Shown: positions 1 to 7,154 of the stretch, piece by piece
Layout: the number at the start of each line of letters is the position of its first letter
Position numbering within the stretch: the stretch's first letter is position 1
Assembly (NCBI RefSeq): GCF_030209445.1
Contig: NZ_JARVSD010000006.1
Span: 1 to 64,000 of the forward strand
Reading direction: 5' to 3'
Length of the DNA stretch: 64,000 bases
From: Promicromonospora sp. MEB111
GTDB taxonomy: Bacteria; Actinomycetota; Actinomycetes; Actinomycetales; Cellulomonadaceae
The notes under the pieces: model-generated
What the model was told of the DNA's origin: nothing
Seen by the model: only the letters and a program-made list of their open reading frames with translations
Database searches by the model: none
Translations under genes and position numbers: made by a program

Positions 1-28
1 GACCGGTACTAACCTGCCGATAACTTCA
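1..28 (+). rRNA. 23S rRNA, 3' end (partial)
   Basis: The window opens with gaccggtactaacctgccg, which matches the conserved end of bacterial 23S rRNA (GACCGGTACTAAT.GCCGA) just before the 23S-5S spacer. Only the last two dozen or so bases are present. The exact 3' end is approximate. The position just upstream of a 5S gene on the same strand supports the call. Confidence 0.8.
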
Positions 29-170
29 CAACCACACTCACACGAGTCAAAAAGATTTCATTGCGTGTCGCGTCCACTATGCGGTTCCCGAGTCACGGGC
101 ACCAACCCCCTAACCCCCACCAAGTGTTTGGTGGGTGTGGTTGGGTCGGGGTTGCCTGGTTCTCGATAAG
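29..170 (+). other. 23S-5S internal transcribed spacer
   Basis: About 140 bases separate the 23S end from the 5S start. No tRNA is visible. A perfect 8-bp hairpin (CCCACCAA, 4-base loop, TTGGTGGG; 116-135) lies in the second half and may be part of the RNA processing structure flanking 5S. The first part is noticeably AT-richer than the rest of the window. Confidence 0.6.
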
Positions 171-287
171 GTTACGGTGGTCATAGCGTGGGGGAAACGC
201 CCGGTCCCATTCCGAACCCGGAAGCTTAGCCCCACAGCGCCGATGGTACTGCCCTGGTGACGGGGTGGGAGAGTAGGACGCCGCCGG
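171..287 (+). rRNA. rrf: 5S rRNA
   Basis: The sequence gttacggtggtcatagcg starts a typical actinobacterial 5S rRNA. It is followed by the conserved core containing CCCATTCCGAACCCGGAAG (about 207-225) and the 3' part GGGAGAGTAGGACGCCGCC. About 117 bases, the usual 5S length, with a 5'/3' terminal helix possible between the first and last bases. It closes an rrn operon that enters from the left edge. Confidence 0.95.
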
Positions 288-302
288 ACAACCATTCCCG
301 AC

Positions 303-345
303 AGGGGGTGGGAGCAGTCGCAACAGCGACCGACTCCCACCCCCT
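303..345 (+). terminator. rRNA operon terminator
   Basis: A perfect 12-bp inverted repeat, AGGGGGTGGGAG (303-314) and CTCCCACCCCCT (334-345), encloses a second small hairpin (GTCGC/GCGAC, 317-330). It lies 15 bases after 5S. There is no long T tract, which is common for actinobacterial terminators. Confidence 0.85.
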
Positions 346-474
346 CTCGGCATTTCCGGAACACTTCCCAGGGTCGCCGGCGACCCTCCTGCACGCAGAC
401 CGCTCGCGTCTTCCACCCTGTGGAATGCTGGTTCCGTCAGGCGACACGTCTGGCGATCCGACGGGGAGGTCGAC

Positions 475-1221
475 GTGGCAGAACCTGGTGTGCAGTCCGT
501 GGAGCGGGCGCTCGACCTGCTCGAGATCATGGCGTCGCTCGACGGCGACACCGGCCTGAGCGAGCTCTCGGAGCAGTCCGGGCTGCCCTTGCCGACCATC
601 CACCGGCTGATGATGACCCTCGTCGGCCGCGGTTACGCCCGGCGGCTGCCCTCACGCCGCTATGCGCTCGGCGCGCGGGTGATGGGCCTCGGCGAGGCAG
701 CCGGCCGTCAGCTCGGTGCGGGCGCGCGACGACACCTGGCGCGCGTCGCTCGGGAGCTGGGCGAGACCGCGAACCTGGCCATGCTCGACGGAGAGATGGC
801 CGTGTACGTTGCCCAGGCGGCGTCGTCGCACTCCGTGCGGATGTTCACCGAGGTGGGACGGCGCGTGCACCTGCACAGCACCGGTGTGGGCAAGGCACTG
901 CTGGGCGAGCTGCCCGAGGCCGCGGTGCGCGACATCGCCGTTCGTGCCGGGCTCGCTGCCGCGACCGACCGGACGATCACCGACGTCGAGGCCCTGCTGG
1001 CCGCCGTCGGCGAGATCCGTGAACGCGGGTATGCCGTGGACGACGGTGAGCAGGAGGTCGGCGTGCGGTGCTTCGCCGTCGTCGTGCCGGGGGTGCCCGT
1101 GCCTACCGCGCTGTCCGTGTCCGGGCCCGCCGCTCGGGTGTCGTTCGAGTTCGGGGAGCGTGCCGTGCCGGTGCTGCACGAGGTGGCGCGGGAGATCACC
1201 GCGGAGCTGTCCGGCGGCTGA
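475..1221 (+). CDS. IclR-family transcriptional regulator
   Basis: A 248-residue DNA-binding regulator of the IclR family. The N-terminal winged helix-turn-helix (about residues 5-65: VERALDLLEIM ... LSELSEQSGLPLPTIHRLMMTL) is followed by the IclR effector domain, with the family-typical HSTGVGKALL stretch and the RGYAVDDGEQEVGVRC segment. GTG start with a GGGGAGG ribosome site about 6 bases upstream. It sits directly before malate synthase and the glycolate oxidase genes on the same strand. By analogy with E. coli IclR and other glyoxylate or allantoin regulators, it probably controls glyoxylate-related genes. The effector is inferred, not visible. Confidence 0.9.
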   Translation: MAEPGVQSVERALDLLEIMASLDGDTGLSELSEQSGLPLPTIHRLMMTLVGRGYARRLPSRRYALGARVMGLGEAAGRQLGAGARRHLARVARELGETANLAMLDGEMAVYVAQAASSHSVRMFTEVGRRVHLHSTGVGKALLGELPEAAVRDIAVRAGLAAATDRTITDVEALLAAVGEIRERGYAVDDGEQEVGVRCFAVVVPGVPVPTALSVSGPAARVSFEFGERAVPVLHEVAREITAELSGG

Positions 1222-1273
1222 GGGAGCGCCGTCGCGTTGACCGGGCGTCGTCGGGCACCTAGGGTTTTCACTA

Positions 1274-1290
1274 GGAAGTATTTGGTTTCC
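1274..1290. promoter_or_regulatory. possible IclR-type operator upstream of malate synthase
   Basis: In the gap between the IclR gene and aceB, the AT-rich segment GGAAGTATTTGGTTTCC has GGAA...TTCC half-sites. It resembles the TGGAAAT-ATTTCCA style of IclR-family boxes. The match is short and imperfect, so this is a weak inference. Confidence 0.3.
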
Positions 1291-1340
1291 GCATCGTGGA
1301 ATTAGGCGGGACCCGAGCCGATCGACCAAGGGAACTCGAC

Positions 1341-2927
1341 GTGGACACTCCGGACGGCCTGACGATCACCGGCGACATCGCACCCCGCGCGGAGGAGGTG
1401 CTCACCCCGCAGGCGCTCGGGCTGATCGTGGCCCTGCACCGCGAGCTCGACGACCGCAGGCTGGAGCTGCTCCAGGCCCGCCGGCGACGCGTCGAGGACC
1501 TCGCGGCCGGCGGCACGCTGGACTTCCTGCCCGAGACGCAGCACATCCGCGAGGACCCGACGTGGCGCGTGGCCCCGCCGGCGCCCGGGATCGAGGACCG
1601 CCGCTGCGAGATCACCGGTCCCACCGACCGCAAGATGACCATCAACGCCCTGAACTCCGGCGCGAAGGCGTGGCTCGCGGACCACGAGGACGCGAACACG
1701 CCGCAGTGGAGCGCCGTGGTGGGCGGGCAGCTCAACCTGCTCGACGCCGTCAACCGGAACATCGACTTCACGGGCGACAACGGCAAGCACTACGCGCTCA
1801 AGCCGGACGCGGAGCTGGCGACGATCATCGTGCGTCCCCGCGGCTGGCACCTGCCCGAGAAGCACCTCCTGGTGGACGGCCGGCCGGCGTCGGGCAGCCT
1901 GGTGGACTTCGCGCTCTACCTGGCCACCGCCGGCCTGCGGCAGATCGAGAAGGGTCAGGGCCCGTACTTCTACCTGCCCAAGATGGAGTCGCACCTGGAG
2001 GCACGGCTCTGGAACGACGCGTTCGTGCTGGCCCAGGACTTCCTCGGCATCCCGCGGGGCACCATCCGGGCCACCGTGCTCATCGAGACCTATCCCGCGG
2101 CATTCGAGATGGAGGAGATCCTCTACGAGCTGCGCGAGCACAGCTCGGGGCTGAACGCCGGTCGCTGGGACTTCATGTTCTCCGTCATCAAGTCGTTCCG
2201 GACCCGCGGCACCGACTTCATGCTGCCGGACCGCAACGCCGTCACCATGACCGTCCCGTTCATGCGCGCCTACACGGAGCTGCTGGTCAAGACCTGTCAC
2301 ACCCGTGGCGCGCACGCGATCGGCGGCATGGCCGCGTTCATCCCAAGCCGCGACGAGGAGGTCAACGCGGCGGCGTTCGCCAAGGTGCGCGACGACAAGA
2401 CCCGCGAGGCGAACGACGGTTTCGACGGGTCGTGGGTGGCTCACCCCGGCATGGTCGAGCTCTGCACGGAGGTGTTCACGTCGGTACTGGGCGACCGGCC
2501 GAACCAGATCGACCGCACCCGCGAGGAGGTGCAGGTCACCGCGGCGCAGCTGCTCGACGTCGCGTCCACACCGGGCGACGTCACCGAAGCGGGGCTGCGC
2601 AACAACATCTCGGTGGGCATCCAGTACCTCAAGGCGTGGCTCGGCGGGCTCGGCGCCGTCGCCATCTTCAACCTCATGGAGGACGCCGCGACCGCGGAGA
2701 TCTCCCGCTCGCAGGTGTGGCAGTGGCTGCACAACGACGTGACGCTCGCCGACACCGGCCACCAGGTCACGCGTGAGCTGATCGACCGGATCGTCGAGGA
2801 GGAGATCGCCAAGCTGCCGGGTGACGCGGCAGACTACGCGGAGGCGAAGCAGACGTTCCTGGAGGTGGCGGTCGCCGACGACTACGCCGACTTCCTGACC
2901 CTCCCGGCCTACGCCCGCATGCCGTGA
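1341..2927 (+). CDS. aceB: malate synthase A
   Basis: Condenses glyoxylate with acetyl-CoA to malate (glyoxylate shunt). The family signature region is present as EHSSGLNAGRWDFMFSVIKSF (two pieces around residues 264-284 of the 528-residue form). The RATVLIETYPAAFEMEEILYELR barrel strand and the C-terminal NLMEDAATAEISRSQVWQWL segment with the catalytic Asp are also there. I chose GTG at 1341 because AAGGGAA lies about 8 bases upstream and the first residues (MDTPDGLTITG) fit the family. An in-frame GTG at 1296 would add 15 residues without a good ribosome site. The downstream glc genes supply glyoxylate, and the upstream IclR gene probably regulates it. Confidence 0.95.
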   Translation: MDTPDGLTITGDIAPRAEEVLTPQALGLIVALHRELDDRRLELLQARRRRVEDLAAGGTLDFLPETQHIREDPTWRVAPPAPGIEDRRCEITGPTDRKMTINALNSGAKAWLADHEDANTPQWSAVVGGQLNLLDAVNRNIDFTGDNGKHYALKPDAELATIIVRPRGWHLPEKHLLVDGRPASGSLVDFALYLATAGLRQIEKGQGPYFYLPKMESHLEARLWNDAFVLAQDFLGIPRGTIRATVLIETYPAAFEMEEILYELREHSSGLNAGRWDFMFSVIKSFRTRGTDFMLPDRNAVTMTVPFMRAYTELLVKTCHTRGAHAIGGMAAFIPSRDEEVNAAAFAKVRDDKTREANDGFDGSWVAHPGMVELCTEVFTSVLGDRPNQIDRTREEVQVTAAQLLDVASTPGDVTEAGLRNNISVGIQYLKAWLGGLGAVAIFNLMEDAATAEISRSQVWQWLHNDVTLADTGHQVTRELIDRIVEEEIAKLPGDAADYAEAKQTFLEVAVADDYADFLTLPAYARMP

Positions 2928-2960
2928 CCTGACGGAGGACCGTGCAACGAGGAGGTTGCC

Positions 2961-4433
2961 GTGGGATCTGGTGGGTCGGGGTTGCGGGACGTCGTCGGTG
3001 AGCTGCTCGGGGCGCTCGGGGCGGAGCGGGTCATCACGGACCGGCAGCGTCGGCGGACCTACGAGTGCGACGGGCTCGCCGCGTACCGCGTGATCCCCGG
3101 GGTCGTGGTCCTGGCGCGGGACGCCGCCGACGTCGCGCAAACGGTGCGGGCCTGCGCCCGGCACGGCGTGCCGTTCGTCGCGCGCGGGTCGGGCACGGGG
3201 TTGTCGGGCGGGGCGCTGCCGCACTCCGAGGGGATGCTCGTGGTCATGTCGCAGATGCGGGCGGTCCGGGAGATCGACGCCGCGAACCAGCGTGCCGTGG
3301 TCGACCCGGGGGTGATCAACCTGCAGCTCACCGCCGCGACCAGCCCGGACGGCCATTACTTCGCGCCCGACCCGTCCAGCCAGTCGGTGTGCTCGATCGG
3401 CGGGAACGTCGCCGAGAACTCCGGCGGGGCGCACTGCCTCAAGTACGGCTTCACCACCAACCACGTCACGGGCGTGGACCTGGTGACGCCCGGCGGCGAG
3501 CAGGTCGAGATCGGCGGCAAGGCACCGGACGCGCCCGGGTACGACCTGCTCGGCGCGCTCGTGGGCAGCGAGGGCACGCTCGGCGTGGTCACCGCGGCGA
3601 CGGTGCGCCTGACCCGGCTGCCGCAGGAGGTCCGCACGCTGCTGGCCGCCTTCCGCTCCATGGACGACGCCGGGGCCGCCACCTCCGCGATCATCGCGGC
3701 CGGCGTGATCCCCGCCGCGATCGAGATGATGGACGCGCTCGCGATCGAGGCCGCCGAGGCCGCCGTGCGCTGCGACTACCCGCGCGGGGCGGGTGCCGTG
3801 CTGGTGGTCGAGCTGGACGGTCCGGCGCCGGACGTCGCGGGGGAGTTCGACGACGTCGTGCGGCTGTGCGAGGCCGCCGGCGCGTTCGAGGTGCGGGTCG
3901 CGGCGGACGACGACGAGCGCGCCCTGATCTGGAAGGGCCGCAAGTCCGCGTTCGCAGCGGTCGGCCGGATCAGCCCGGACTACATCGTGCAGGACGGCGT
4001 GATCCCGCGGACGGCGCTGCCGCTGGTGCTGCGGCAGATCGCGGAGCTGGGCGAGCGGGCCGGCGTGCGGGTGGCGAACGTCTTCCACGCGGGCGACGGC
4101 AACCTGCACCCGCTCGTGCTGTTCGACGGCGCGGTCGAAGGCGCTGTCGAACGTGCGGAGGCGGTGGCCGGCGGCATCCTCGACCTGTGCCTGGAGCACG
4201 GCGGGTCCATCACGGGCGAGCACGGCGTGGGCGCCGACAAGGCCAAGCACATGCCGCGCATGTTCACCGCCGACGACCTCGACACGATGCAGGCGGTGCG
4301 CTGCGCGTTCGACCCCGACGGCATCTCCAACCCCGGCAAGGTGTTCCCCACGCCGCGGCTGTGCGGGGAGCGCCCCGGGCGGCACCAGGGCGCGCACCCC
4401 CTGGCGGAGTCCGGCGTGGCGGAGGTCTTCTGA
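2961..4433 (+). CDS. glcD: glycolate oxidase, FAD-binding subunit GlcD
   Basis: A 490-residue FAD-linked oxidase of the GlcD / D-lactate dehydrogenase family. The PCMH-type FAD domain is visible in RGSGTGLSGGALP and in CSIGGNVAENSGG, and the C-terminal oxidase part has HAGDGNLHPLV and GSITGEHGVG, with the FDPDGISNPGKVFP end typical of the family. GTG start with a strong AGGAGG 5 bases upstream. First gene of a glcD-glcE-glcF set: its TGA overlaps the ATG of glcE. Expected role: FAD-dependent oxidation of glycolate to glyoxylate at the membrane with GlcE and GlcF. A related 2-hydroxyacid substrate such as D-lactate cannot be excluded. Confidence 0.92.
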   Translation: MGSGGSGLRDVVGELLGALGAERVITDRQRRRTYECDGLAAYRVIPGVVVLARDAADVAQTVRACARHGVPFVARGSGTGLSGGALPHSEGMLVVMSQMRAVREIDAANQRAVVDPGVINLQLTAATSPDGHYFAPDPSSQSVCSIGGNVAENSGGAHCLKYGFTTNHVTGVDLVTPGGEQVEIGGKAPDAPGYDLLGALVGSEGTLGVVTAATVRLTRLPQEVRTLLAAFRSMDDAGAATSAIIAAGVIPAAIEMMDALAIEAAEAAVRCDYPRGAGAVLVVELDGPAPDVAGEFDDVVRLCEAAGAFEVRVAADDDERALIWKGRKSAFAAVGRISPDYIVQDGVIPRTALPLVLRQIAELGERAGVRVANVFHAGDGNLHPLVLFDGAVEGAVERAEAVAGGILDLCLEHGGSITGEHGVGADKAKHMPRMFTADDLDTMQAVRCAFDPDGISNPGKVFPTPRLCGERPGRHQGAHPLAESGVAEVF

Positions 4434-5695
4434 TGGCGGACCTGCAGCGGCTCGGCGACGCGCTGCGGCAGCACGGGGGAGAGGTGCGGGAGGCGAGTCC
4501 GGGCGACACCGTCGACGGGGTGCTCGCCCGGGCGGTCGCGCGCCCGGCGTCGGCGGAGGGGGTGGCGGCCGTGCTGCGGGAGGCGACCGCGCAGGGACTG
4601 GTCACCGTGGCGCGCGGGGCCGGTACGGCGCTCGACTGGGGCGCGCCGCCCGAACGTGTCGACCTCGTCCTGGACACGACGGGGCTCGACCGGCTCGTGG
4701 AGCACGGCGCGGGCGACCTCGTCGTGGTCGCGGAGGCCGGGCTGCCCGTCGCCGCCCTGTCGGAGACCGTCGGGCGGGCCGCCCAGGAGCTCATGGTGGA
4801 CCTGCCGCCGGGCCGGCTCGCGGGCGGGTCCACCGTGGGCGGCATGCTGTCGATCGGCGCGTCCGGTCCCCGCCGCCTGCAGCGCGGCGCCGTCCGCGAC
4901 CTCGTGCTGGGCGCCACGGTGGTGCTCGCCGACGGCACCCGCGCCAGCTCGGGCGGCAAGGTGGTCAAGAACGTCGCCGGATACGACCTCGCCAAGCTCC
5001 TGACCGGCGCGTACGGCACTCTCGGCGTGGTGGTCCGCGCGGCGTTCCGGCTGCATCCGGCCCGGCCGGCCCGGGCCTTCGCGACCGGCTCCGGCCCTCT
5101 GGCCGACGTCGCCGCGCGGGCGCGGGACGTGGTGGCCTCGCAGCTCGCGCCCGCGGCGGTCGAGATCGACCGGCCCGCGGGGAGCGACGTCGCCGAGGTG
5201 GCGGTGCTGGTGGAGGGGACGACGGCCGCTGTCAGGCAGCGGGCCGCTGCGGCCGCCGAGCTGCTGGGCGGACGGGTCCAGGCCGGACCGCCGTCGTGGT
5301 GGGGCGAGCTGCCGGGGGCCGCCGTCGGGCAGAACGGGCCGACCCTGGCCAAGGCGACCGCCACGCTCACCGGGGTGGCCGACCTGCTGGCTGCGGCGCG
5401 GGACGCCGAGCGGCGGTACGACGTCGGGATCGCGCTGCGCGGGACCGCCGCCGGGGCGCTGCACGCCGCGGTGACGGGTCCGCCCGAGGCGACCGCGCTC
5501 GCCGTCGGGCACCTGCGGGCCGCCGCGCCCAGCCCGCGGGAGGGGACCGTGACCGTGCTGCGGGCGTCGCGCGACGTGCGTGCGGCGCACGACGCGTGGG
5601 GTCCCGTGGGCGGGCTCGACCTGATGCGCGCGATCAAGCGGCAGCTCGATCCCGGGCGGAACCTGGCGCCGGGCCGATTCGTGGGAGGCATCTGA
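4433..5695 (+). CDS. glcE: glycolate oxidase, FAD-binding subunit GlcE
   Basis: A 420-residue second FAD-binding subunit. The FAD-domain features RGAGTALDWG, GGSTVGGMLSIGASGPRRLQ and KVVKNVAGYDLAKLLTGAYGTLG (two adjacent pieces) are standard for GlcE. It ends RQLDPGRNLAPGRFVGG, as FAD-linked oxidases do. ATG overlaps the glcD stop (TGATG), and its own stop overlaps the glcF start in the same way, so the three subunits are translationally coupled. It has no ribosome site of its own beyond the coupling. Confidence 0.92.
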   Translation: MADLQRLGDALRQHGGEVREASPGDTVDGVLARAVARPASAEGVAAVLREATAQGLVTVARGAGTALDWGAPPERVDLVLDTTGLDRLVEHGAGDLVVVAEAGLPVAALSETVGRAAQELMVDLPPGRLAGGSTVGGMLSIGASGPRRLQRGAVRDLVLGATVVLADGTRASSGGKVVKNVAGYDLAKLLTGAYGTLGVVVRAAFRLHPARPARAFATGSGPLADVAARARDVVASQLAPAAVEIDRPAGSDVAEVAVLVEGTTAAVRQRAAAAAELLGGRVQAGPPSWWGELPGAAVGQNGPTLAKATATLTGVADLLAAARDAERRYDVGIALRGTAAGALHAAVTGPPEATALAVGHLRAAAPSPREGTVTVLRASRDVRAAHDAWGPVGGLDLMRAIKRQLDPGRNLAPGRFVGGI

Positions 5696-7054
5696 TGACG
5701 GAGGCGAAGCCGGACCTGCTGGGCTCCTTCGACGGGCCTGGGGTCAACCGGCAAGGGGCCTTTGACGGGCACCACCCGCCCGCCCGGGAGCTCGTGGACG
5801 ACTGCGTGCACTGCGGGTTCTGCCTGCCCGCGTGCCCCACCTACTCCTTGTGGGGCGAGGAGATGGACTCGCCGCGCGGCCGGATCCAGCTCATGAAGCA
5901 GGGGCTGGAGGGGGAGCCGATGTCGCCGGCGCTCGTCCAGCACGTCGACGCGTGCCTCGGCTGCATGGCGTGCGTGACGGCGTGCCCGTCGGGGGTGCGG
6001 TACGACAGGCTCGTCGAGGCGACACGGCAGCAGGTCGAGCGGCGCGGTGCCGAGCACCGGACGCGGGGGCAGCGGCTGCTGCGGTCGGCGGTCTTCGCGC
6101 TGTTCCCGCGGCCGGGGCGGCTGCGGCGCGTGCTCCCGCTGCTTGCGGCCTATCAGCGTTCGGGGCTGTCGCGCCTGGTGCGGCCGGTGCTGGCCCGGGT
6201 CTCGCCGACGCTGGCGACGATGGAGGCGATCGCGCCGCCCGTGGGCCCGCGCATCCCGGTGCCGGCGCGCGTGCCCGCCGTCGGGGAGCGGCGGATGACG
6301 GTCGGGCTGCTGCTGGGCTGCGTGCAGCGGGAGTTCTACCCCGGCGTCAACGCCGCGACGGCGCGGGTGCTCGCGGCGGAGGGCTGCGACGTCGTCGTGC
6401 CGCCGGACCAGGGGTGCTGCGGTGCGCTGTCCGTGCACGCCGGGCGGGAGGCCGAGGGCCTGGACTACGCGCGGGCGCTGATCGACGCGTTCGCGGACGC
6501 CGGCGTGGAGCGGATCGTGGCGAACTCGGCCGGGTGCGGCTCCACGATGAAGGACTACGCGGACCTCCTGGCGGACGACCCGGAGTACGCCGAGCGTGCC
6601 GCCGCCTTCGCGGACCGGACCTGGGACGTCTCCGAGGTGCTGGCGGAGCTGGATCCCGTGGCACCGCGGCATCCGCTGCCGCTGACCGTCGCCTACCACG
6701 ACGCCTGCCACCTGCGGCACGCACAGGGCGTCAAGGCCCAGCCGCGCACGGTGCTCGCGACCGTACCGGGGCTCGTGGGAGATCGCCGAGGGCGACATGT
6801 GCTGCGGGTCGGCCGGCATCTACAACCTCACCAACCCGGAGCCGGCGCGCGAGCTGGGGGACCGCAAGGCCGCGCACGTGGCGGCGACCGGCGCCGAGCT
6901 GCTGGTCACGTCCAACCCGGGCTGCCTGCTGCAGATCACCGACGCGCTGTCCCGGCAGGGGCGCGCCATGCCGACCGCGCACATGGTGCTGGTGCTGGAC
7001 GCGTCGCTGCGCGGGGCAGGCCCGGAGGAGCTGCTCGGCCCGTCCCGGGGCTGA
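5695..7054 (+). pseudogene. glcF: glycolate oxidase iron-sulfur subunit GlcF, frameshifted
   Basis: The iron-sulfur subunit that passes electrons from GlcDE. The first frame gives two 4Fe-4S motifs (CVHCGFCLPACP and CLGCMACVTACP) and the first CCG domain (GCCGALSVHAG). It runs in register to TVPGLV near 6776. It then leaves the family sequence, while the expected continuation EIAEGDMCCGSAGIYNL and the CLLQITDALSRQ end lie in another frame up to the TGA at 7052-7054. The total, 1360 bases, is one base more than a multiple of three. Removing one G from the GGG at 6777-6779 (ctcgtgggagatc) restores PGLVEIAEGD. So it is either a real single-base insertion or a sequencing error. If real, the second CCG cofactor-binding domain is lost and the complex is probably inactive. 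Confidence 0.85.
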
Positions 7055-7093
7055 TGCGCGGCGCCCGTGGACGTGCACGTCACAGTCCCTCGA

Positions 7094-7118
7094 CCACGGG
7101 GAGCGGCCGCTCCCGTGG
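7094..7118 (+). terminator. terminator after glc operon
   Basis: A GC-rich hairpin: CCACGGGGAGCGG paired with CCGCTCCCGTGG, 12 bp with one bulged G and almost no loop. It lies 40 bases after the glcF stop and before the next gene's start at 7155. Confidence 0.65.
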
Positions 7119-7154
7119 GAGAATGTCCGGGCATCTGTCATCGAAGGGAACACC

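Noticed and set aside
93-603. Open frames over the 5S rRNA and its terminator on both strands
   Set aside because: They overlap a clear 5S rRNA gene and terminator and have no family likeness.
1302-4397. A 1031-codon minus-strand open frame across malate synthase and glcD
   Set aside because: It is antisense to two well-supported genes; long antisense frames are a by-product of very high G+C at codon position three.
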